Source: Neorhizobium sp. UBA3556
Lineage (GTDB): Bacteria > Pseudomonadota > Alphaproteobacteria > Rhizobiales > Rhizobiaceae
NCBI GenBank assembly: GCA_002376235.1
Contig: DFNX01000016.1
Location: 496,001 to 560,000, forward strand
Direction: 5' to 3'
Length of the DNA: 64,000 nucleotides
The notes below the pieces were generated by a model, which searched no databases, was not told the DNA's origin, and worked only from the letters and a program-made list of their open reading frames with translations. Made by a program: the position numbers and the translations under genes. How positions within the stretch are numbered: position 1 is the stretch's first letter; every line of letters begins with the position of its first letter. Positions 52,497 through 62,026 of this stretch are shown piece by piece.

Positions 52497-52730
52497 ATGA
52501 CGATTTCGGCAGCGATGAGCATTTCCGTCAACGGCATGCAAACGCAATCCCAGCGCCTCAACACGGCTGCAAACAACATCGCCAATGCCTCCACGCCCGG
52601 ATACGACGTCGATCCGGCAAAAGAATTGATCGACGTGATGACGGCAGAACAGGGCTTTGCCGCCAACGCCGCCGTCTTCGAAACCGGTGCCGACATGTGG
52701 GACCTGCTGCTGACCATCAAGCGCGATTGA
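52497..52730 (+). CDS. Mini flagellar rod-like protein (FlgB/C/F/G terminal helices only)
   Basis: 77 residues. Residues 1-36 (MTISAAMSISVNGMQTQSQ, then RLNTAANNIANASTPGY) are the N-terminal helix of the flagellar basal-body rod family with its ANNIAN-xxTPGY signature. Residues 38-77 (VDPAKELIDVMTAEQGFAANAAVFETG then MWDLLLTI) match the C-terminal helix of FlgC/FlgG (V-x-x-x-x-E-x-x-x-M-x-x-x-x-x-Y-x-x-N). The central D1/D2 domains are simply absent. AAGG lies seven bases upstream. It is far from any flagellar cluster. Likely a real small protein, since both signatures are intact and in frame. Confidence 0.78.
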   Translation: MTISAAMSISVNGMQTQSQRLNTAANNIANASTPGYDVDPAKELIDVMTAEQGFAANAAVFETGADMWDLLLTIKRD

Positions 52731-52861
52731 TGCGACCGGAGGTCTCGACCTTATCTCCAAGCGATCAAAATCGCGTCAGCCGGTTGGTCCGGGCGGTTGA
52801 GTTGGGCGGCGAACTCGAAGAAGAGAAGTCTCCCTGATCTCGAGACCCAGAGCATTCCGCG

Positions 52862-53977
52862 TTGTTTCATCTCTTCAAAGCCCTTCTTTGCCTCTATGTC
52901 GTTGCCCGATTCATCTATCCTCTACCGTGGCCGAACTGGCTGAAGGGGTTTTTCGCCGTCATCCTGATGGCGGTGTTCCAGCATAGCCTGATCAGTCTTC
53001 TCGTCTTCGGTACGATGTTCTCGCCAGAAGTGCCGCGGGTCGCGATGATCCTGGTGAACTGGCTGGCTGGTTTCGTGCTGCTCACCGCCGTTTGCCAGCT
53101 TGTGATCGACATCGTTGCCTTGCTGATCGCGGCGCTGAAGCGCAGGCGCATCGCGATCGCGCCGCGGCTGCGTTACGGCGTCGGCATACTCACCATGTCG
53201 CTGGCGGCCTTTGCCGTCTCCCAGGCAATCCGCGTTCCGCCGGTCAAGGAGGTGGAAATCCGCATCAAGGATCTCCCGGCTGAGTTCGATGGCTACCGGA
53301 TGATCCAGCTGACCGACCTGCATATCAGCCGCCTGTTCCAGGCCCCTTGGGTCGAAAAGACGGTTGCGAAGGCGAATGCCCAGAATGCAGATCTGATCGT
53401 CATCACCGGCGACCTGATCGACGGAGACCTGCAAGCTCGCACGCATGACGTTGCGCCGCTGGCCAAGCTGAAAGCCAAAGATGGCGTTTACACCATTCCG
53501 GGCAATCACGAATATTACTTCGGCCATGACGGCTGGATGGCGAAATACCAGGAGCTTGGCCTCAAAACCATCTCCAACGGCCATGTTCTGCTGTCGCGTG
53601 GAGATGCCAAGCTGACGCTTGCAGGCGTCAATGACGTCAACGCCACCCGCTTCGGCCTGGAAGGACCGGATGTTGCAAAGGCATTGGCAGACGCACCGCC
53701 GGGAGCACCGGTGATCCTCTTAGACCACCAGCCGCGCAATGCGCGTCTTGCAGCGGAAGCCGGTGCCAGCCTGCAGCTTTCCGGCCACACGCATGGCGGC
53801 ATGATCCTCGGTATGGACCGGCTGGTCGCCCGCTTCAACAACGGTTTCGTTTCCGGCCACTATGACATCGGTGACATGCAGCTTTACGTCAACAACGGCA
53901 CGGCTTTATGGATCGGCTTTGCGCTGCGGCTCGGCGTGCCTTCGGAACTGACCGTCATCACGCTTCGGCCTGCCTAA
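52862..53977 (+). CDS. Membrane-anchored calcineurin-like metallophosphoesterase
   Basis: 371 residues. Three to four N-terminal membrane helices (about 1-130), then the metallophosphoesterase domain: MIQLTDLHISRL (DxH), VITGDLIDGD (GD), IPGNHEYYFG (GNHE), LLDHQP and LSGHTHGG (GHxH). Resembles YkuE/YaeI types that cleave phospholipid headgroups or other phosphoesters on the outer side. Start TTG 52862 taken because the frame opens there; ribosome site weak. Confidence 0.87.
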   Translation: MFHLFKALLCLYVVARFIYPLPWPNWLKGFFAVILMAVFQHSLISLLVFGTMFSPEVPRVAMILVNWLAGFVLLTAVCQLVIDIVALLIAALKRRRIAIAPRLRYGVGILTMSLAAFAVSQAIRVPPVKEVEIRIKDLPAEFDGYRMIQLTDLHISRLFQAPWVEKTVAKANAQNADLIVITGDLIDGDLQARTHDVAPLAKLKAKDGVYTIPGNHEYYFGHDGWMAKYQELGLKTISNGHVLLSRGDAKLTLAGVNDVNATRFGLEGPDVAKALADAPPGAPVILLDHQPRNARLAAEAGASLQLSGHTHGGMILGMDRLVARFNNGFVSGHYDIGDMQLYVNNGTALWIGFALRLGVPSELTVITLRPA

Positions 53978-53985
53978 GCTCCGGC

Positions 53986-55182
53986 CTAGAGTTCACTCAG
54001 CCCGATGCGCTTTATCGGGCTGAGGAAATCGCCCGTCACCAATCGGCTGACGAGCTGCCGCACAAGCGGCATCCGCGTCGTCGGGCCGATCGCGATATCG
54101 CGCATCGCCGGCAGGATGCGGCTGTCGGACTGGTAGAAGGGTGTCAGCACGAGACTGAGCGTCTGGTAGAGCCAGACATGCGGCCCGCGCTGGCGAAGAT
54201 GCAGCGCGAAGGCTTCGTCGATTGACGGTGCGCGGGAAAGCGCAGAAGCCAGCGAAGCTGCATCGATCATCGCCATATTGGCACCTTGGCCCAGCTGCGG
54301 GCTTGTCGCATGCCATGCATCGCCGATGCGGATGACGCCGCGCCCGGTTACCGGCTTGCGCGTGTGGTGACGATAGCGGGCATGGATAGGCTCGGCCACT
54401 TTGGCAAGCGGCAAGGCTTGCGGCCAGAGCGCGTTTACCCGCTCCAGCCACGCCTCCCGCCCGGCAGTGCGCCACGCATCGATGTCACGGTTGCGCAGGC
54501 TCCAGAAGAAGGTCGCCATCGGTGCCGCTCCCTCCCTCGCCGTCCCGACCGGCAGCACGCCTGCCATATGGCTCGCCCTCTCGTAACGCTGCTCCAGTTC
54601 GTGAGGATGAAACGGTCCACCCTCCGGCCATGGCACCGTCGCCCAGAGCGCACCATAGTTCAGCTCCTTTGCCGGATCGTGGCCTATCGGTGAGTTTGCG
54701 CCCATCGCATCGACGACGAGATCGGCAGAGGGCGTAGCGCGACCGCCATCGAGTAGCAGTGCCGGTCTGCCGCCTTCGATGACGCCAGTCGTTCTCGCAT
54801 TCGTCTCGAACCGGACGCCTGCCGAGATTGCCGCGCATAGTAAAAGATCGAACAGGGCCACGCGCTGGACCGCGATGCCGTGACCATCACCCGGATAACT
54901 GATCTCCAGCACCGTCTTTCCCTGCCCGGACGATCCGCCGGCCAGTGCGCCGTGCATGCGGGTGATGACCTGCCCGCGAGCAGCAATCGCGTCAAACAGG
55001 TCCATCGCCTTCAGGATCGCCAACCCTGTTGGCTGCAGCACGAAGCCGGAGCCGATCGGCTGTGGTGCCTCCATCTGGTCATAGACCACGACTTTCGCCC
55101 CGCGCCGGGCAAGCATTGTTGCAAGCGACAACCCGCCGATGCCGGCACCGGCGATTGCGACTTCCAGCCCATCGATCTTCAT
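53986..55182 (-). CDS. FAD-dependent monooxygenase (aromatic hydroxylase type)
   Basis: 398 residues. FAD-binding dinucleotide fold VAIAGAGIGGLSLATMLARRGAKVVVYDQ at the N-terminus, DG-type motif LVVDAMGANSPIG near residue 155, and GRGVIRIGDAWHATSPQLGQGANMAMIDAASLASAL near residue 290, the standard group A flavin monooxygenase GD motif. The likely substrate is an aromatic or polyketide-like compound; unknown. It is 30 bases downstream of mazG on the same strand. Confidence 0.9.
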   Translation of the reverse strand: MKIDGLEVAIAGAGIGGLSLATMLARRGAKVVVYDQMEAPQPIGSGFVLQPTGLAILKAMDLFDAIAARGQVITRMHGALAGGSSGQGKTVLEISYPGDGHGIAVQRVALFDLLLCAAISAGVRFETNARTTGVIEGGRPALLLDGGRATPSADLVVDAMGANSPIGHDPAKELNYGALWATVPWPEGGPFHPHELEQRYERASHMAGVLPVGTAREGAAPMATFFWSLRNRDIDAWRTAGREAWLERVNALWPQALPLAKVAEPIHARYRHHTRKPVTGRGVIRIGDAWHATSPQLGQGANMAMIDAASLASALSRAPSIDEAFALHLRQRGPHVWLYQTLSLVLTPFYQSDSRILPAMRDIAIGPTTRMPLVRQLVSRLVTGDFLSPIKRIGLSEL

Positions 55183-55212
55183 GACAGGATCCCGTCGATG
55201 GCGTTCACGCGC

Positions 55213-56049
55213 TCAACCCAGCTGCCGTTCGATGGCTTTGGCTGCCTGCCACAGATCTTCCATCCGCTCCAGAGAAGCGCCCTCAAGGCTCTCGCCTGAT
55301 TTTTCAAGTTCCGTCTCTATATGGTTGAACCTGCGACGGAATTTTGTATTCGTTCCGCGCAGCGCATTTTCCGGATCCGTGCCGACATGGCGGCCGATAT
55401 TGACCATCGCAAAGATGAGATCACCAAGCTCGTCAGACACTTTTTCCGGGTGGCCTGCCTGCAGGGCCTCACGCAATTCCCGCACTTCCTCCTCGATCTT
55501 GTCGAGGATCGGTTCCGCTTCCGACCAGTCGAAACCAACCTTGGCGGCACGTTCCTGCAGTTTCAGCGCTTCTGTGAGCGCCGGCTGGCTGCGATGCACC
55601 GATCCGAGAAAACCGGCCTTGAAATCCTCGGTGATGCCGCGCGCTGCGCGCCTTTCGGCCCGTTCGCGCTTTTCCTCCTGCTTGATCTCGTCCCACTGGA
55701 TTTTCACCGCACCGGGCGTATCGGCATCGGAACGGGCGAACACATGCGGATGCCTGCGGATCATCTTTCGCGTCACTGCTTCCACTACATCGCCAAAGGC
55801 AAAGTCGCCCGCCTCTTCCGCCATGCGGGCGTGAAAGACTACCTGTAGCAGCAGGTCGCCAAGTTCTTCGCAGAGATCGTCCATGTCGTTGCGTTCGATC
55901 GCGTCGGCGACCTCATAGGCCTCCTCGATCGTATAGGGTTTGATCGACGCGAAATCCTGCTCCAGATCCCAGGGGCAGCCGGTGACGGGCGTACGCAGCG
56001 CCGCCATGATCTCGATCAGGCGCGAAATATCCTTTGAAGCTTCCATCAT
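55213..56049 (-). CDS. mazG: Nucleoside triphosphate pyrophosphohydrolase MazG
   Basis: House-cleaning enzyme hydrolysing non-canonical NTPs to NMP and PPi. 278 residues, two MazG repeats. The first begins GCPWDLEQDFASIKPYTIEEAYEVADAIE with the EExxE metal motif and DLLLQVVFHARMAEE; the second contains KIEEEVRELREAL and DELGDLIFAMVNIGRH. Typical tandem length. A nucleoside deaminase gene lies 17 bases upstream on the same strand. Confidence 0.95.
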   Translation of the reverse strand: MMEASKDISRLIEIMAALRTPVTGCPWDLEQDFASIKPYTIEEAYEVADAIERNDMDDLCEELGDLLLQVVFHARMAEEAGDFAFGDVVEAVTRKMIRRHPHVFARSDADTPGAVKIQWDEIKQEEKRERAERRAARGITEDFKAGFLGSVHRSQPALTEALKLQERAAKVGFDWSEAEPILDKIEEEVRELREALQAGHPEKVSDELGDLIFAMVNIGRHVGTDPENALRGTNTKFRRRFNHIETELEKSGESLEGASLERMEDLWQAAKAIERQLG

Positions 56050-56066
56050 GAAATATCCTTGGACGC

Positions 56067-56657
56067 TCAGTTGAGCGGTATGTCGTTTTCGCCCTTGCCG
56101 GACTGGTAGCTGTCCGAAAGTCGCTGATAGGTCTGTTTGATTCGGGAGGTCTGTTCGCGCAATTGCTGCCGCAGCGGGTCCTGCTCCATCTCCACCAGAT
56201 CGGCAATGAAGTAGGAATTCCAGAAGGCATTCGACCGGCGATAACCGCCGGGCTCCAACCCGAATACCTCCTTGAGTATCTTCAGGTCGTGCGGGATGGC
56301 AAACGCGTCGCGCGAATCCTCATGGCTGAAAAAGGAATAGAAATTGTCGAACCCCGCCCAGGTGATGGCCGACATGCACATCGTGCACGGTTCATGAGTA
56401 GACAGGAAAATCAGATCCTTGGTGGAAAGTCCTGAAGTCTTTTCATAAAAGCGTTTCAGCGTATGAACTTCACCATGCCAGAGTGGATTTTCGAGTTCGT
56501 TATTGGTTTCAGCAATCACCAATGAAAGATCGGATTTCTTCAGGATCGCCGCCCCGAACACCTTGTTACCGGCAGCAACACCCGCTTGCGTAAGCGGCAG
56601 GATGTCGTGTTCGATGACGTCGAGAAGCCGGGGGGCAAGTGTGGCGGCATTGGTCAT
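56067..56657 (-). CDS. Nucleoside deaminase (CDA/dCMP fold)
   Basis: 196 residues. Zinc site HGEVHTLKRFYE (HxE) near residue 61 and THEPCTMCMSAITWAG (PCxxC) near residue 90, the cytidine-deaminase superfamily signature. The C-terminal 70 residues are extra helical sequence (EMEQDPLRQQLREQTSRIKQTYQRLSD). The real substrate may be a purine or pyrimidine nucleoside. Adjacent to mazG, both fit nucleotide-pool cleaning. Confidence 0.87.
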   Translation of the reverse strand: MTNAATLAPRLLDVIEHDILPLTQAGVAAGNKVFGAAILKKSDLSLVIAETNNELENPLWHGEVHTLKRFYEKTSGLSTKDLIFLSTHEPCTMCMSAITWAGFDNFYSFFSHEDSRDAFAIPHDLKILKEVFGLEPGGYRRSNAFWNSYFIADLVEMEQDPLRQQLREQTSRIKQTYQRLSDSYQSGKGENDIPLN

Positions 56658-56891
56658 GGAGGCTCTTTATGGCTGGTATGTCTAGGCAATTCATACGTGG
56701 ATCGGACCGATCGAGGTAAAAACCTGGTAATCTACAGAAATACTGGAGAAATATCCTCTGCGGTGGCTTTTGCTCAAGAACAGGTTGATTGAGAAACAGA
56801 AATACCCGCGGCCAATCCACTTCGCATATTCATTTCTTCAAAACCTGCGTCCGATTGTGGATATTCCTGTCATATGTTTCAGGATAACCGC

Positions 56892-58364
56892 ATGTCAGCC
56901 AGCCATCAACGCCTGTCAGCCTTCCCTGCCTTTTTCCGTGTGCATGGAAAGACCGTGGCAGTTTTCGGCAGCGGCGACGAAGCCTATGCCAAAGCCCGCT
57001 TGCTCCGAAATACAGATGCCGAGATCATCGCCTATACCGATGAGCCGAAAGCGGATTACGCTGCCTGGCTCGATGCGCAGGGGATCGAGGTCATCCGCGC
57101 CGAGTTCTCAATCGAGCAGATAAATGGTGCGGCACTGGTCTTCGCTGCGACCGGCGAGGCCGAGCAGGATCAGGCAATCGTCACCGCCGCTCGTACGCAA
57201 AAAATCCCGGCCAATGCGGTGGACCAGCCCGACTATTGCGACTTCTTCACCCCGGCCCTCGTCAATCGCGCACCGGTCGCCATCGCCATCGGCACGGAGG
57301 GCGCTGGTCCGGTTCTGGCGCAGATGATCCGCGCCCACATCGACAAGATGCTGTCGCCGTCCCTCGGCCGCCTCGCAAACCTTGCAGCCGATTACCGCGA
57401 TGCCGCCGAACGTCTCGTGCCGCGCGGTGTCTCGCGCCGCATCTTCTGGCGCCGCTTCTTCTCCGGTGATGTCGCCGATGCGATCGAAGCAAACGACCAT
57501 GCTGCCGCCCGTCGTGCCGCCAATGTGCTTCTGTCGACCTCCGGAAAGGCCGAAGGCAAGATCTGGCTGGTGGGTGCTGGCCCCGGCGCCGAAGATCTGC
57601 TGACGCTTCGGGCGCAGCGCGTACTGATGGAAGCCGATGCAATCGTTTATGATGCGCTTGTGCCGCAGGCGATCGTCGACATGGGTCGTCGCGATGCAGA
57701 GCGTCTTTCGGTCGGCAAGCGCAAGAACTGTCACTCCAAGAGCCAGGACGAGATCAACCGCCTGCTGGTCGATCTCGGACGCCAGGGCAAGCGCGTCGTG
57801 CGACTGAAATCCGGCGATCCACTGATTTATGGTCGCGCGGGCGAGGAAATGGCGGCCCTTCGGGAAGCAGGAATCGCTTACGAGATCGTGCCCGGCATCA
57901 CCTCGGCCTTCGCAGCCGCCGCCGATTTCGACCTGCCGCTAACCCTGCGCGGCGTCGCATCCTCGCTGATCTTCACCACCGGCCATGACCTGACCGGCGA
58001 TGTACTGCCGGACTGGGCAAGCCTTGCCATCTCCGGTGCCACCATCGCCGTCTATATGGGTCGCACGGTCGCAGCCTCGGTGTCAGAACGCCTGATGGAT
58101 GCGGGCTTGAGCCGCGACACGACGGTTGCCGTGATAGAGAATGCCAGCCGCACCGACCGCAAGCTCTTCCATGGCGTGTTGAGCGAACTGCCGTCGCTGG
58201 AAGCGCGTGACGACCTCGATGGCCCGGTCATGGTGATCATCGGCGAGGCCGTCGCCGGTGCGAATTTCGACAAATCCGAACCGCTCTCCGCCTTCAGAAA
58301 ATCCGTCCACCAAGCGGAAGATGCGGGGCAAGAACAAGGCCAGAAACAAGGAATGCAGCAATGA
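56892..58364 (+). CDS. cysG: Siroheme synthase (multifunctional CysG)
   Basis: 490 residues; start ATG 56892 with AGGA seven bases upstream. N-terminal precorrin-2 dehydrogenase/ferrochelatase (AVFGSGDEAYAKARLL as the NAD-binding fold, VSRRIFWRRFFSGDVADAIE near residue 175) and C-terminal SUMT (KIWLVGAGPGAEDLLTLRA near 225, VVRLKSGDPLIYGRAGEE, YEIVPGITSAFAAAADFDLPLTLRG). It makes siroheme for CysI downstream. Overlaps DUF2849 by ATGA (58361-58364). Confidence 0.95.
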   Translation: MSASHQRLSAFPAFFRVHGKTVAVFGSGDEAYAKARLLRNTDAEIIAYTDEPKADYAAWLDAQGIEVIRAEFSIEQINGAALVFAATGEAEQDQAIVTAARTQKIPANAVDQPDYCDFFTPALVNRAPVAIAIGTEGAGPVLAQMIRAHIDKMLSPSLGRLANLAADYRDAAERLVPRGVSRRIFWRRFFSGDVADAIEANDHAAARRAANVLLSTSGKAEGKIWLVGAGPGAEDLLTLRAQRVLMEADAIVYDALVPQAIVDMGRRDAERLSVGKRKNCHSKSQDEINRLLVDLGRQGKRVVRLKSGDPLIYGRAGEEMAALREAGIAYEIVPGITSAFAAAADFDLPLTLRGVASSLIFTTGHDLTGDVLPDWASLAISGATIAVYMGRTVAASVSERLMDAGLSRDTTVAVIENASRTDRKLFHGVLSELPSLEARDDLDGPVMVIIGEAVAGANFDKSEPLSAFRKSVHQAEDAGQEQGQKQGMQQ

Positions 58365-58675
58365 CCGACAAGGTTCTGACCGCCAACCGCCTTTCCGATG
58401 GTATCGCCGTCTGGCTCGATGCCGCAGGTCACTGGACGGAAAACCTGCAGGATGCGCTGGTTGCGCGTCACGCGGAAGCCGCAGCATCGCTGGAAGCGAT
58501 CGGCAAGCGCGATTTCGCCGACAACAAGGTTGTCGATGTCGCCGTGATCGATGTCGAGGAAACCAATGGTGTGCTCTGGCCGACCCGTCTTCGCGAGCGT
58601 ATCCGCGCCGCTGGCCCCACAATGAATTACGCGAGCGGCTATGGCAAAGCCGACGCAGCCTTCATCGCAGTCTGA
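58361..58675 (+). CDS. DUF2849 family protein
   Basis: 104 residues. Opens MTDKVLTANRLSDGIAVWLDAAGHWTENLQDALVARHAEAAASLEAIGKRDF and ends with NDP-like WPTRLRERIRAAGPTMNY, matching DUF2849. Conserved between cysG and cysI in alphaproteobacteria, so a role in siroheme handling or sulfite reduction is implied by context only. Start overlaps the cysG stop (ATGA). Confidence 0.9.
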   Translation: MTDKVLTANRLSDGIAVWLDAAGHWTENLQDALVARHAEAAASLEAIGKRDFADNKVVDVAVIDVEETNGVLWPTRLRERIRAAGPTMNYASGYGKADAAFIAV

Positions 58676-58698
58676 CCCTTAAGAGTTCTGGGACACCC

Positions 58699-60368
<1,670 letters not shown>

Positions 60369-60372
<4 letters not shown>

Positions 60373-60875
60373 TGGCGACGATCTGGAGAGAGACCGGTTT
60401 TGTCGACAACGATCCTTGGGTGATCGAAACCGATGACATTAAGGTTGAAGGCGAGCAGAAGGCGCTTCTGCCACTCGATCAGTTTATCGAGAAAGCCGAG
60501 GCCAGCAATGATGTCGGCCTCGGCGTTCTAATCAGACCCGCCGACGACATCACCAAGCTGGAGCCCTATCTCTATCGCATCGAGATCGTTGCGGTGGATT
60601 TCCCGGCCTTCAACGACGGCCGCGCCTTCAGCCACGCCTCGCTGCTGCGCGATCGCCTGTCGTACCGAAACGAGTTGCGCGCTGTCGGCGATGTGCTGAT
60701 CGATCAGGTGCCGTTGATGCTGCGCTGTGGTATCGACAGCTTTGCAGTCACTAACGCCACGGCGCTGAAGCGCCTGTCGGACGGCCGCCTGCCCGGCATT
60801 GCCGTGCATTACCAGCCGACATCCCGCCATGCGGAATCCGGCGAAGGCTACAGCTGGCGGCGCCGCTCGGCCTGA
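60369..60875 (+). CDS. DUF934 family protein
   Basis: 168 residues (or 167 from ATG 60372). LLPLDQFIEKAEASNDVGLGVLIRPADDITKLEPYLYRIEIVAVDFPAFNDGRAFSHASLLRDRL is the DUF934 core (F-x-DGR-xFS). Found beside cysI/cysH in many proteobacteria; function in sulfite reduction unestablished. ATGATGG overlap with cysI means coupling. Confidence 0.92.
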
Positions 60876-61021
60876 CACTCTCCCTGAATTGGGAGAGCTA
60901 AAGGTGACTTTCGTACACATATTTTCTATGCTTTCCGCGACAATGGGCGAGGATGCCTTCAAATGCGCAGCTTGATAGTATATCTCGCTGTCAGAACGAT
61001 GAGACTGGAAGACCGATCGCG

Positions 61022-61834
61022 ATGAATGCTCCCACGAAGACCGAAGACTTTGCCGTAAAGATTCCGGATGGCGTCTATGCCGAGACGGTGCTGGATGTGC
61101 AGCACTATACCGACCGGCTGTTCCGTTTCCGTATGACGCGCCCGGCCGGCTTTCGTTTCCGCTCGGGTGAATTTGCCATGATCGGACTGATGGTCGGCGA
61201 AAAACCGATCTACCGCGCCTATTCGATCGCAAGCCCGGCCTGGGACGAGGAACTGGAATTCTTCTCGATCAAGGTGCCGGATGGACCGCTGACCTCGCAC
61301 CTGCAGAAGATCAAGCCGGGCGATACCGTATTGATGCGCAAGAAGCCTACCGGCACGCTGGTGCTCGATGCGCTCACCCCCGGCAAGCGTCTCTACATGT
61401 TTTCGACCGGTACCGGCATTGCACCCTTTGCCAGCCTGATCCGCGATCCGGAAACCTATGAAAAATTCGAGGAAGTCATCCTCACCCATACCTGCCGCGA
61501 AGTGTCCGAGCTGAAATACGGCCAGGACCTGATGGAAGAGATCAGGAACCACGAGTTCCTTTCGGAACTGGTCGGCGACAAGCTGAAACTCTACTCAACG
61601 GTCACCCGCGAGGACTATCCGTTCACCGGCCGTATCACCGACCTGATCGAGAACGGCAAGATGTTTGCCGACCTCGGCGTCCCCCCGCTCGACCCGGCGG
61701 TCGACCGCGGCATGATCTGCGGCTCTGCCGCCATGCTGAAGGACACCAAGGAATTGCTCGAAAAGGCAGGCCTCACCGAAGGCGCCAACAACAAGCCGAG
61801 CGAGTTCGTGATCGAACGGGCGTTTGTGGGGTGA
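61022..61834 (+). CDS. fpr: Ferredoxin-NADP+ reductase
   Basis: 270 residues. Start ATG 61022. FAD motif RFRSGEFAMIGLMVG and RAYSIASPAWDEELEFFSIKVPDGPLTSHL near residue 70; NADP site FSTGTGIAPFASLIRDPETYEKFEEVILTHTCR near 130; C-terminal FVIERAFVG, the bacterial-type FNR end with the phenylalanine or valine-glycine tail. Transfers electrons between NADPH and ferredoxin; it could support the ferredoxin-dependent CysI, and in rhizobia it is also tied to oxidative stress. About 146 bases after DUF934, so it may have its own promoter. Confidence 0.95.
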   Translation: MNAPTKTEDFAVKIPDGVYAETVLDVQHYTDRLFRFRMTRPAGFRFRSGEFAMIGLMVGEKPIYRAYSIASPAWDEELEFFSIKVPDGPLTSHLQKIKPGDTVLMRKKPTGTLVLDALTPGKRLYMFSTGTGIAPFASLIRDPETYEKFEEVILTHTCREVSELKYGQDLMEEIRNHEFLSELVGDKLKLYSTVTREDYPFTGRITDLIENGKMFADLGVPPLDPAVDRGMICGSAAMLKDTKELLEKAGLTEGANNKPSEFVIERAFVG

Positions 61835-61835
61835 G

Positions 61836-61887
61836 GTCCGGTCGGCGTAGCCGACGAAACGATCCAGTGAATCGTTTCGAGGACCGA
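61836..61887. repeat. Cloverleaf-like palindromic repeat downstream of fpr
   Basis: Outer GGTCC/GGACC arms enclose two perfect hairpins: GTCGGC-GTA-GCCGAC (61841-61855) and GAAACGAT-CCAGTGA-ATCGTTTC (61856-61878). The second hairpin sequence is a common rhizobial intergenic palindrome. May act as the fpr transcription end. Confidence 0.55.
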
Positions 61888-61926
61888 ACGCCTTGAGCCT
61901 TAGCGAAGAGCCGGCAATCAAAACCT

Positions 61927-62014
61927 CCGTCATGCTCGGGCTTGTCCCGGGCATCTGCACCCTATCAACATTTTCGACGTGATTAGATCCTCGGGACAAA
62001 CCCGAGGATGACGG
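61927..62014. repeat. RIME-like inverted repeat
   Basis: Left arm CCGTCATGCTCGGGCTTGTC followed by CCGGGCATCT (61927-61956) and right arm AGATCCTCGGGACAAACCCG followed by AGGATGACGG (61985-62014) are imperfect inverted copies around a 28-base centre. This is the recognisable rhizobial CCGTCATCCTCGGG repeat found in many intergenic regions of this family. Between fpr and hflX. Confidence 0.65.
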
Positions 62015-62026
62015 CAGAGAGCGCTT

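Noticed and set aside
58258..58698. N-terminal extension of the cysI frame
   Set aside because: The frame overlaps cysG and DUF2849 in another register and reads as low-complexity Arg/Ser sequence; homology begins at ATG 58699.
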